DNA of 64,000 nucleotides from Stanieria cyanosphaera PCC 7437 (GTDB lineage: Bacteria; Cyanobacteriota; Cyanobacteriia; Cyanobacteriales; Xenococcaceae): assembly GCF_000317575.1 (NCBI RefSeq), contig NC_019748.1, positions 574,001-638,000 on the forward strand, read 5' to 3'. The notes below the pieces were generated by a model that was not told the DNA's origin, searched no databases, and was given only the letters and a program-made list of their open reading frames with translations. This document shows positions 43,190 through 51,858 of the stretch, one piece after another. Made by a program: the position numbers and the translations under genes. The stretch's first letter is position 1, and each line of letters starts with the position of its first letter.

Positions 43190-44311
43190 TTAATCATTTA
43201 AAAGATCGAGAACATATTCACCTTGATTGACACTTTGATTAGTGGAAAGATCGAAAATTAAACCATCTGTTTCTGCATAAACATTAATTACTTCTGGTAA
43301 TTTTTGATGTTTATTAAAACTAAGAAGTTGATAAAGTCTTTCCCCTGTTCGTACTTTTGTTCCCAATGCAACTCTATTTTGAATCATACCGCCCGTAGGG
43401 GCATGGTAGCTTATAAGTTTATTTTTATTAACTAGTTTAATTGATTCTGTTTGAAGTTCGTCTTTTGCTGATAAGACATTTTTATAAGCTAAATAATTTT
43501 TAATTCCTTTAACTCCTTTTACTACTGATAGGGGATTAATTTGCATTCCTGTACCTAATTCTAAAGTCCAGGATTCTAAATCAAATTTAATTACTTTTCC
43601 TAAGTTAGCTAATTCTTTTTCTAAAGCCAACCAAGGTTTTAAAAATGCCTCATCAAAAGCCTCTCCCTCATATTCAGTCATCAAAATTCCATATTCAAAT
43701 AAAAAATATTTAGCACTTTCTTCGCTGCCTTGAAAGCAAAATAAATAATCAATTCCTTGATTACTAGAACTATGAATATCAATTACATAATCAGCATCCA
43801 AACACAAAGATTGAAGTCGATAACGATATTGTTCAGCAAGAGGAATACTACTAGGTTGATTAATTTTTTCTAATTGTTGTTGCCAAGCAAGATAGATTTT
43901 TTCAAGATAATTTTTTCTAATTATTTCTGGTTTTTTATTTAATTGCGACCGCGCAAATTCAGACAAATCTAAACATTCTTTTTCATAATCCCAAAAAATA
44001 CGATTCCAGTTTTTGCCATCGTAGCTACTAAATCTTCCTGTAGAAAAAACATGATGGCGTTGATTAATTCCCAAAGGATTACAAACAGGAACTAACCATA
44101 TTTCTCCTGTAATTTGATTGGGTTCTAAAGTTGATAAGTATTCAATTAATTGGTGAATTACTGCGTTACCAACTATTTCTGAGCCATGAAGATTAGCTTG
44201 AATATAAACCTTTTTTCCTCGTTTTTCACCAATAAATTTATAAACTTGAAGGGATACAAAATCCCCAGACGCAAGTTTACATAATTCAACATTAGAAATA
44301 ATTGGAGTCAT
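43190..44311 (-). CDS. Succinylglutamate desuccinylase/aspartoacylase-type M14 hydrolase
   Basis: A 373-residue zinc amidohydrolase. The first zinc motif is in YIQANLHGSE (H-x-x-E), and a further metal region is DYVIDIHSSS. A C-terminal barrel-like region ends in a lipoyl-like KVRTGERLYQLL segment, typical of the longer AstE/AspA-like group. The family removes acyl groups from N-acyl amino acids or related compounds. The exact substrate is not clear. It sits immediately upstream of era on the same strand. Confidence 0.85.
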   Translation of the reverse strand: MTPIISNVELCKLASGDFVSLQVYKFIGEKRGKKVYIQANLHGSEIVGNAVIHQLIEYLSTLEPNQITGEIWLVPVCNPLGINQRHHVFSTGRFSSYDGKNWNRIFWDYEKECLDLSEFARSQLNKKPEIIRKNYLEKIYLAWQQQLEKINQPSSIPLAEQYRYRLQSLCLDADYVIDIHSSSNQGIDYLFCFQGSEESAKYFLFEYGILMTEYEGEAFDEAFLKPWLALEKELANLGKVIKFDLESWTLELGTGMQINPLSVVKGVKGIKNYLAYKNVLSAKDELQTESIKLVNKNKLISYHAPTGGMIQNRVALGTKVRTGERLYQLLSFNKHQKLPEVINVYAETDGLIFDLSTNQSVNQGEYVLDLLND

Positions 44312-44346
44312 TAGTCATTGGTTGATAGTTAATGGTTGATTATTCA

Positions 44347-44454
44347 TATAGCAGTTTTCATCTTGGTGAGGTACAAAGTTAGTCGTTTTGAGGCAGGGGG
44401 CAGAGGGCAGAAGGCAGGTATTAGTTGTACCTCATCAATTTAAGCAACGCTATA
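44347..44454. mobile_element. MITE-like element, copy 2 (TATAGC termini)
   Basis: About 30-base imperfect terminal inverted repeats bound a 108-base unit. The left end runs TATAGCAGTTTTC to GGTGAGGTACAA; the right end runs TTGTACCTCATC to CAACGCTATA. The layout matches copy 1 at 15374-15491. Between the arms lies purine-rich GGCAGGGGGCAGAGGGCAG, unlike the first copy. It lies between the M14 hydrolase and the M50 protease genes. Confidence 0.6.
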
Positions 44455-44521
44455 GCTGATAGTTAATTGCTACTTGTTACTTAATCTTTGGTAACTGATA
44501 ACTGATAACTGCTCACTGAAT

Positions 44522-46015
44522 TCACCCCCCAATTCCTAATCGACCTGCTAAACTTGGACTTAAAGGAATTAAAGTAGCTAACATTAAAAATAAAGCTAGT
44601 AAACCCCAAGCAGCCCTAGCATCATCTGGTTCAGATAATTCATTCATCGTTGGACGTTCTAATTCTCTTTGAAGAAACAAAATTAAAATTGCCCAATACA
44701 AAGGAATAGGATTACTAGGATTAAATAAAGCTACGATACCTAAAAGAATTAAGGTAGCAATCGTAGCTCGTCTCGCAGTTTTGCGTCCATAAATAGCATG
44801 AACTATTCTGCCTCCATCCAATTGTCCTGCGGGCAATAAATTCAAAGAAGTGATAACTAAACCTAACCAACCAATTAAAACTAATGGATTAACATCAACT
44901 ATATTTGTTTGCAAAGTTGAACCTAAAACTACTTTAGCTAAAGCTCCTACCAAAATTGATCCTTGAAAAAATACAGTAGGAATTTGAAACATACTTCCTG
45001 GATGGGATAAAACTAAACCAATTACTAATAATAATAAAGATATTAAACCTCCTGCTGCGGGTCCAGCAAAGGCAATATCAAATAAAGCAGTACGGCTAGG
45101 TAATAAAGATTCAAAACGAGTAATTGCACCAAAAGAACCAATTTGCCAAGTAGGAAGAAAGAAAGGAACACTTAGACGAATATCATAACGTTTTGCTAGA
45201 ATTCGATGACCAATTTCATGAACAGCCAAAATAGTCCACAATCCTAAACTTAAAGGGATAGCTTCTTGATATCTATTAAAATTACTAAATAAATCAAAGC
45301 CAAGTAATAAACCAGCAGCTTCCAAGCTTGTAACAATTGTAGCTAGTAATAAAACTAAAGCTAAATTTTTTTGTGCCAAGGTAGTAGGCTGGGGATCGTT
45401 TGTACTCGGTAAAATAACTATTACGGGTTTTTCTTCTGGACTTTCAACCAAAAAGAGGCGATATTTATCTCCTAATTGTTGTTTAAGTTTATTCGTTAAA
45501 CTAGTGTGAACTAAATCTGCTTCACCCCTAAGATTGCCTTTAAAAATTGCTCCATCTTGATAAGAAATTGTTTCGGTGGCAAAAAAAGTATCAATCCCAA
45601 AAATTCCTTTGATTTTTGCCAAATCTTCTTCAGGAATTGGTACTACTTCTACTGCAAGAGTTTGATTATCAGTGTTGCTTGACTGTTGTTGAGAGACTGT
45701 TTCTGCTTCAATACGTTGAGCAGCTTTTTGTTTTAAAATAACATCTTGTCCCTCAGCCCGAAGTTGTTTTCCTAACCAAATGTATACGGCAATGGAAACT
45801 ACTAACAGCAGTAAAATTGCCACTAAATTTAAATAAATACCTACTGCAAATAAGCCGAAAAATAGCAGCCAAGGAGTCATTAGTACTACCGACTGCAACC
45901 AAGCTAAAATTCCCAGCTTGCCATAAGCTCTTGAACGGTTGTAACCCCAAGCTAATATGGCAAAAGCAGCTAGGACAATTAAAAATGTTGCTATCGATTC
46001 CGAACCATTAAACAT
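44522..46015 (-). CDS. Site-2-type M50 membrane metalloprotease
   Basis: A 497-residue membrane protease. About three helices precede residue 85, then a soluble linker, then a membrane core with HEIGH (residues 266-270) and LLPAGQLDGGR (about 395-405), the zinc ligands of M50 proteases. The long N-terminal region and topology resemble the chloroplast EGY1 group and its cyanobacterial relatives. Such proteases cut membrane-bound regulators or process chloroplast-type thylakoid proteins. Its target is unknown. It is transcribed alone. Confidence 0.92.
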   Translation of the reverse strand: MFNGSESIATFLIVLAAFAILAWGYNRSRAYGKLGILAWLQSVVLMTPWLLFFGLFAVGIYLNLVAILLLLVVSIAVYIWLGKQLRAEGQDVILKQKAAQRIEAETVSQQQSSNTDNQTLAVEVVPIPEEDLAKIKGIFGIDTFFATETISYQDGAIFKGNLRGEADLVHTSLTNKLKQQLGDKYRLFLVESPEEKPVIVILPSTNDPQPTTLAQKNLALVLLLATIVTSLEAAGLLLGFDLFSNFNRYQEAIPLSLGLWTILAVHEIGHRILAKRYDIRLSVPFFLPTWQIGSFGAITRFESLLPSRTALFDIAFAGPAAGGLISLLLLVIGLVLSHPGSMFQIPTVFFQGSILVGALAKVVLGSTLQTNIVDVNPLVLIGWLGLVITSLNLLPAGQLDGGRIVHAIYGRKTARRATIATLILLGIVALFNPSNPIPLYWAILILFLQRELERPTMNELSEPDDARAAWGLLALFLMLATLIPLSPSLAGRLGIGG

Positions 46016-46491
46016 TGATAAATATTAATTAGTTGTTATGAGATTTTCTCTTATGAGGATCGGTTAGAGTTAATTGAGGTTTTGTTTTTGGTTTGTTTTG
46101 CCCACTCACTTCAATGACAAACAACTGACGACCACTAAACTAATCTCTATTACCTTGCCTTCTGTTTTTTTATCATATTATCTAGATTGAATCCCCACAG
46201 ATATTATTTTTAATCTCAATCCAATCATCTTGGCACAACTTACTAATTGACAAAGTTCCTTCGTTCCTTGCGCACACAATAACCTAACTTACTCAAGTAA
46301 ATCTTGTGTAATGTAACCAAAAAAGAGCATCTCTATGGCAGTATAAACAAATATGATGATGATGCCAATCAATTTACGTAGGTTAAGATTGGTTTAATTG
46401 TGGTACTAATTTTTTGAACGACGAACAAGATTCTTTTAAAGAGAACGCGATCGCGCTACCAACAGTTGATAATAAAAGTAAAGATTCAATT
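46016..46491. other. 476-base intergenic region between the M50 gene and the chromate-transporter relic
   Basis: A/T rich, with scattered repeats of a few bases and a HIP1 site just before the relic. I see no coding pattern or RNA structure that I can support. A frame running into the relic (from about 46412) is open but has no recognisable protein. Confidence 0.5.
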
Positions 46492-46818
46492 ATGAAAATA
46501 CTGGGAGCGATCGCTGGTACAATTGGCATTTTTTTGCCTGCTTTTGTGCTAGTTTGGGTAGTTAACCCCTGAGTTTCTAAATTACGTCAATCTGCTTGGG
46601 TAAGTGGATTTTTAGATGGTGTGAATGCAGCTTCTTTAGGATTAATGGTAGGAGTCGCCTACACACTGGGACAAACAGCATTGGTAGATTGGTTAACTAT
46701 TATTTTAGCAATTTTGAGTGCGATCGCACTTTTCCGTTTCACTATCAATTCAGCCTGGTTAGTAGTAGCAGGAGGAGCAATCGGGCTTTTCTCACATCTA
46801 TTGAAATTGATAAACTAA
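46492..46818 (+). pseudogene. Chromate transporter (ChrA) C-terminal relic with internal stop
   Basis: One frame from the ATG at 46492 reads GAIAGTIGIFLPAFVLVWVVNP, then TGA (46570-46572), then VSKLRQSAWVSGFLDGVNAA and LIN to a stop at 46818. This is the last transmembrane segment group of the chromate-transporter family (FLDGVNAASLGLM is characteristic). The first three-quarters of a ChrA protein is missing and the remaining part carries a stop where another codon is expected, so the gene is dead. The in-frame TGA is not plausibly a special codon in this context. Confidence 0.75.
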
Positions 46819-46988
46819 AAAATCAAAAGATATGTTTTCTCCACTATTAGTAAGATGTTTGATCCTTGCAACTTAGTTTAGATCATAAGTAAGCAATTGC
46901 TAATTGTTTTTTTACTCTTATCAAAAAATTATTATTTAGTATGAGCAATTAGCATCCACAAACACCAAAATAAAATAGGAAAAAACTA

Positions 46989-47903
46989 ATGTTTATACCA
47001 GTTGGCTTTAATCAAAACTCAATCTCAACCAGTCTTGGGACGATGGTTTACTACACTAATGAAAGTAATCCTTGGCATGAGACGAAAAATTTTCAGCAAA
47101 AAACTTTAGTCTTTTTACACGGTTTAGGTGGTGGTTCTTCTGCTTATGAATGGTCAAAAGTATATCCAGCTTTTGCTGCTGATTATCGTATTCTGGCACC
47201 AGACATGATTGGTTGGGGTAGATCCGAACATCCAGAACGTAATTATCGGGTTGATGATTATGTCAAAACTATAATCGAGTTCATGGAAAAAACTTGCGAT
47301 CAGCCAACTACAGTAATCGCTTCAGCTTTGACTGCTGCCTTTACTATTCGTGCTGCGATCGCTCGTCCAGAACTATTTAAATCTTTAATTCTTACTACCG
47401 CAGCAGGATTATCTGAATTTGGCAAAAATTATCAAGACAACTTTTTTACCAAGATAGCTGCTACACCTTTAATCGATAGATTACTTTATAGTACTGGTGT
47501 ATCTACCAGTTTTGGCATTCGCAGTTTTTTAGAACAACGTCAGTTTGCTCGTTCAGAACGAATTTATCCTGAAATAGTAGAAGCTTATTTACAATCTGCT
47601 CAACAACCTAACGGAGAATATGCAGCCCTTTCCTTTGTTCGTGGCGATCTTTGTTTTGATTTAACTAAATATATTACTCAACTCACTATTCCAACTGCTT
47701 TAATTTGGGGACAAAAATCTGAATACACAGGACCAGAAGTAGGTCGTCGTTTAGCTGAGATGAATCCTCAAGCAATTCGGTTCTTTTATCAGTTGGATGA
47801 TGTTGGTTTTACTCCGCAACTAGAACTTCCTGCCGTCACAATTGGACTAATTCGTAAATTCTTACCAATGCTTGAAGAAAAAACAACTTTAACTAAATTA
47901 TGA
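46989..47903 (+). CDS. Alpha/beta-fold protein without a catalytic triad (pseudohydrolase)
   Basis: A 304-residue alpha/beta hydrolase fold: oxyanion-side HGLGGGSSAYEW, DMIGWGRSEHP and typical strand spacing. The nucleophile elbow reads ASALTAA instead of GxSxG (Ala at 113), the acid position WGQKSE has Ser/Glu, and the His position reads VGFTPQLELP with Phe at 274. All three catalytic residues are thus replaced, which makes enzymatic activity of the usual type unlikely. The fold is otherwise well kept, suggesting a binding or structural role. No signal peptide. No relation to the ChrA relic upstream is apparent. Confidence 0.75.
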   Translation: MFIPVGFNQNSISTSLGTMVYYTNESNPWHETKNFQQKTLVFLHGLGGGSSAYEWSKVYPAFAADYRILAPDMIGWGRSEHPERNYRVDDYVKTIIEFMEKTCDQPTTVIASALTAAFTIRAAIARPELFKSLILTTAAGLSEFGKNYQDNFFTKIAATPLIDRLLYSTGVSTSFGIRSFLEQRQFARSERIYPEIVEAYLQSAQQPNGEYAALSFVRGDLCFDLTKYITQLTIPTALIWGQKSEYTGPEVGRRLAEMNPQAIRFFYQLDDVGFTPQLELPAVTIGLIRKFLPMLEEKTTLTKL

Positions 47904-48030
47904 TCTTAAGAGCGATCGCTTTAGCTCAAGCAATGAGTTATTTATTTGCTGTTTTCTACATCTTAGTCCTCAATCAAGATGGTTGTTGTTTGAACGATTT
48001 CAAAAAAAATCTACCGTAGTTTAGTTAATC

Positions 48031-48453
48031 ATGAATAAATTTTTATTCTTAGCCAAAATCTTATTAGTTCTGATCGTAATTGCGTTCGCTCAGACTAATA
48101 ATCATTGGACAATTGCTGAAGCTAATTCATTACCTAGTTTAGTTCCTGCACCTAGTTTACAAACAGAACAACCAGTCAAAGAAAATATTTCCGAGCCAAC
48201 TACTTTACCACTTGAAATTCAAAATGCTGTCTTGGAAGATATTAGTAAGCGAACCAGTAAAAATGTAGCTACTTTTCGGATCGCTGAAGCTGAGAAACGT
48301 ACTTGGTCCGATGGTTGTTTAGATTTGTCTGAACCGAACCAGTTTTGTACTCAAGTTCTTACACCTGGATGGCAAGTAATCGTTACTGATGGTGAAAGCA
48401 AATGGGTATACCACACTAATAGTTCAGGCAATTTAGTTAAATTAGCCAAATAA
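48031..48453 (+). CDS. Secreted small protein with a conserved Cys pair (unknown function)
   Basis: A 140-residue protein with a signal peptide (residues 1-28), a Pro-rich linker to about 60, and a C-terminal domain. The domain has ISKRTSKNVATFRIAEAEKRTWSDGCLDLSE and NQFCTQVLTPGWQVIVTDG. The two cysteines are well spaced for a disulfide, and the WSDGCL and GWQV blocks are characteristic of a small cyanobacterial secreted family. I do not know its function; a periplasmic inhibitor-like or cofactor role is possible. Confidence 0.7.
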   Translation: MNKFLFLAKILLVLIVIAFAQTNNHWTIAEANSLPSLVPAPSLQTEQPVKENISEPTTLPLEIQNAVLEDISKRTSKNVATFRIAEAEKRTWSDGCLDLSEPNQFCTQVLTPGWQVIVTDGESKWVYHTNSSGNLVKLAK

Positions 48454-49104
48454 TTAACCCAATCTACCAAATATTTTCAGATTTATAATCAATTTTTCTT
48501 GACAGGTAGTTTAGGTCGCTATTACTCTGTAATCAACCCCCAAACAGAAATCAGAGACTTGCGATCGCTAATTACCAAAGGCTTTGTTTTCAAAAAAAAT
48601 CAAACTAGTTACCTTCACTGAACTTTTTCCGTCTCTGATGTAGAAATAAATAAATACCAAAATTATTTGTACGCTTTTGATCTCCTTTTACCTATTCCCC
48701 ATTGGATGTTCCCTATACTTACCATCTAATTAATTTGGCACGACATAGTAAAAGACAAAAACTTTATAGTTTTTTTACACTCCAGCAAAAATTTTGTTCA
48801 TAACTTTATATACAGAATTAGCTTAATTGCCTGATAATAAGCTAAATATTACTTAAGTTACCTTGATATTCGATATTAACCGCCTAAAAAGATGGTATTA
48901 GACTTTTATTTAAGTATTTTCCTATTTTGCTTAGATTTTTAAATCAGTGATTATACTTGACTTCAATTTTTTCTTGAAACTAAAGCAGAAACAAAAGCTA
49001 AAAATATTGCGCTGTAAGTTAGTGGAGGTTTAAAACTTTATTGTCTTGCTTCAGATGATTTTCTTAGTTTTCAGTTATTTAACTTATTTTTAATCTATTG
49101 AACT
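48454..49104. other. 651-base intergenic region before the glycosyltransferase gene
   Basis: A/T rich; one HIP1 site near 48562. No RNA gene, repeat or convincing small gene was found on either strand. It presumably contains the promoter for the glycan group at 49-55 kb. Confidence 0.5.
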
Positions 49105-49995
49105 ATGTCTAATCCTCGTTTAGTTATTGCTTTAGCTGTGTATAACGGTGAAAAATATCTTAGCCAAGCAATCGAATCTATTTTAAATCAAACTTTTTCC
49201 GATTTTAAGCTTTTAATTGGTGATAATGCTTCAACTGATGCCACACCAGTAATTTGTCAAAAATACGCTCAACAAGATTCCCGTATTACTTATTACAGAC
49301 ATCCTAAAAATATTGGTGCTTCTAGTAATCACAATTTTTTATTTCAGCCAGGAGACGCACCCTATTTTAAATGGGCAGCCCACGATGATGTGTTAAAACC
49401 AGATTATCTAGAAAAGTGTATTGCATTGCTAGATCAAAATCCCTATCTCGCGATCGCCCATAGCTTATCTGTTGAAATAGACGCTAATGGCAAACAACTA
49501 AAAACCTACGACTACGAACTCCGACTTAATGGTGTTCTTCCCAGAACAAGATTTTGGAGTATACTTTGGACAAATTATTTTAATGAAGTATTTGGTGTAA
49601 TGCGTACCCAACTGATCAAAAATACCAATTTATATGGTAGTTATGTCGGTGCCGACCGCAACTTTACCGCAGAAATGGTTCTTCAAGGAGATGTTGGTTA
49701 CGTTGACGAATACCTCTTTTTACGCCGTCATCATCCTCAAGCTTTCACTGCTGAATTACTAGATGATGCTTCTCGACTGAAATGGTTTGATCCCGAAGCT
49801 AAAACTCCAACCTTCCTAACTTCCGTGGTTAAATTTCAAAAGTATTTTGATTCAATTTTTCAATTACCTCTACCACTTTCGGAAAAAATTGCTTGCTTCA
49901 AACTTCTGTTAGACTGGGCAATGCGGAGAGGTATAAGATTACCTTTTACTAAAGATAATCAGTTCCAAGACAAACTTATTTCTAAGCATTCATAG
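49105..49995 (+). CDS. Family 2 glycosyltransferase
   Basis: A 296-residue GT2 enzyme: VIALAVYNGEKYLSQAIESILNQ at the start, GDNASTDATPVICQKYA, and the DxD-like motif AAHDDVLKP. A soluble protein; no membrane helix. It probably adds a sugar in an exopolysaccharide, lipopolysaccharide or glycoprotein pathway. The following DUF6492 gene, the beta-helix protein and GalE form a loose glycan-related group, each with its own spacer. Confidence 0.9.
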   Translation: MSNPRLVIALAVYNGEKYLSQAIESILNQTFSDFKLLIGDNASTDATPVICQKYAQQDSRITYYRHPKNIGASSNHNFLFQPGDAPYFKWAAHDDVLKPDYLEKCIALLDQNPYLAIAHSLSVEIDANGKQLKTYDYELRLNGVLPRTRFWSILWTNYFNEVFGVMRTQLIKNTNLYGSYVGADRNFTAEMVLQGDVGYVDEYLFLRRHHPQAFTAELLDDASRLKWFDPEAKTPTFLTSVVKFQKYFDSIFQLPLPLSEKIACFKLLLDWAMRRGIRLPFTKDNQFQDKLISKHS

Positions 49996-50341
49996 TTATC
50001 TCAGTTTGTTTTTTAGTTGATTCAAATGGTCAACCAAAGGTCAAAGTAGGTCTCATAACGGTCTTGTTTTAAGGAAACTCCAGAACTTTGTCAACCCAGT
50101 TTAGTTTGAGTTTATCTTAAGTTTGGAGTCTGCTTTGACTAAACGCAATATGGAAACAAGAAAAACAACATTATTATACATATTTACTTTTATTTTTTTA
50201 ACTAATTCTTTGCAGGAATATCACTCTTCTAATCTTTAAATTTAACAAAAAAAGATTTGTTCGTTCTTGACACCGAAAACAAAGGCAGACTCATTGTCAG
50301 TTAGTGTAATAAACCCAAATTAAGCCAATAGCTAATAGTGT
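49996..50341. other. 346-base intergenic region
   Basis: A/T rich, between the GT2 and DUF6492 genes on the same strand. A few short direct-repeat fragments (GGTCAA types) occur near 50028; nothing structured or coding was found. The long spacer argues against one operon. Confidence 0.45.
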
Positions 50342-51283
50342 ATGAGTAAAATAAGGAACTTAACTGTGAACTATTACCAGGAAACAACTTTGACTACATC
50401 AAAATCAAAGATAAATAGCTTTGGTATCATAACACCTAGTTATGCACCTGACTTTCAAAGATGCCAACTTTTGTGTCATAGCATTGATAAATTCCTCAGC
50501 CCTAGCGTCAATCATTATATTATTGTTGATCAAAAAGATTTATTATTATTTCGCCAATTAGAAACAGCAAATCGACAAGTAATTACTAAAGAATCAATTT
50601 TACCTTGGTGGATTAAACGGTTACCCACTCACAAAAACTTATGGCTCAGTTTTAAAACCCTTCCAGTTAGAGGCTGGTTAATTCAACAAATAATTAAAAT
50701 AGCAGTAGCGCAACAAATTAAAGAAGAAATATCTGTCTTTGTAGATTCAGACGTAGTTTTTGTCCGTCCTTTCAATTTAAACAATTTTATTAAAAATAAT
50801 CAAGTAAGGCTGTTTCGCGAAACTGTTGGGAATGAAGTACAGAAAAACATCCAATATAAATGGCACAAAGCAGCAAGTCGTTTACTTGCTCTTCCAGATG
50901 TAGACGATAAAATTCCTGATTACATCGGTCAAATTGTGACTTGGAAAAAATCTCACGCAATTCAATTATGCAATTATCTTGAACAAATATGGAGCAAAAG
51001 CTGGGTAGAAATTTTAGCTAATTCTTGGCACTGTTCTGAATATACTTTATATGGGATTTTTGTAGATCGTATTTTGAAAGAACAATCGGAACATTATTAC
51101 GATTCTCAAATTATTAGTCATGATTACTGGGAGCCGGTTTTTTTATCGGAATCTCAGTTAGAAAACTTTATTCAACAAATTAAACCAGAACAAATAGCTA
51201 TTATGATCTCGGCTAAAGCAAAAATATCTCCCCAGTCTTATCAGCCTATAATTGAAAAAAATTTTAGCTTAACAACAACTTAA
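50342..51283 (+). CDS. DUF6492 family protein, probable glycosyltransferase-related
   Basis: A 313-residue soluble protein. SFGIITPSYAPDFQRCQLLCHSIDK, a YIIVDQKDLLLF strand, and a FVDSDVVFVRPFNL motif (DSD, like the metal-binding DxD of GT-A enzymes) suggest a nucleotide-sugar transferase fold. This matches the DUF6492 family found in polysaccharide loci. Donor and acceptor are unknown. It starts at an ATG with a weak upstream A/G-rich element. Confidence 0.75.
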   Translation: MSKIRNLTVNYYQETTLTTSKSKINSFGIITPSYAPDFQRCQLLCHSIDKFLSPSVNHYIIVDQKDLLLFRQLETANRQVITKESILPWWIKRLPTHKNLWLSFKTLPVRGWLIQQIIKIAVAQQIKEEISVFVDSDVVFVRPFNLNNFIKNNQVRLFRETVGNEVQKNIQYKWHKAASRLLALPDVDDKIPDYIGQIVTWKKSHAIQLCNYLEQIWSKSWVEILANSWHCSEYTLYGIFVDRILKEQSEHYYDSQIISHDYWEPVFLSESQLENFIQQIKPEQIAIMISAKAKISPQSYQPIIEKNFSLTTT

Positions 51284-51858
51284 TAGTTAATTTCAATATA
51301 AAGCTCGGAAAGAAGTATTTACAAAGATTCTAAACTTCTTAAAATTACTTTTGTTACTTACCTCTTAAATTGAGCTAATTTTTACTCGAATTTGAAGAAA
51401 ATTTGATTGTGATAATAATCACTAGTTTTTTTATGATTTCATCACATTAATATTTATCAAAATTTTACAAAATAGAAGTGTAAATCAAGAATTTGTAAAG
51501 AAATAGATAAGTTCCCACAAATAGCAATGCCATGAAAAGTTAAACACCAATTACTCAAGTGTAATTAGCTTAAATTAACTACAACTTTATCGAACTAGCA
51601 TCATCAATTATATTTGAATGGCAGCCAACAAAAATAGTAATTGTTATATTGATATCGAATTATCAACCGCTACGTCAAAAAAGTTTTGACACTGGTATTT
51701 TTTCTAGAAGTTAGAGTAAAACCTCAATTAAAACTAAATGCTAATCTCAAGTCTAAGACTAATATATTTACTAAATAGTCTAAAATTAAAAATCAGATTT
51801 AATTACACAAATCTTAGATAAAACCAATTAGCTACAGTTTACTTTAATTGAGTTTGAT
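51284..51858. other. 575-base intergenic region before the beta-helix gene
   Basis: A/T rich. No coding pattern, repeat or riboswitch is supported. The long spacer implies an independent promoter for the secreted protein. Confidence 0.45.

Noticed and set aside
46596-46850. Plus-strand open frame in a second frame across the ChrA relic
   Set aside because: It reads through the same DNA as the recognisable ChrA frame and has no recognisable content; it is a shadow.
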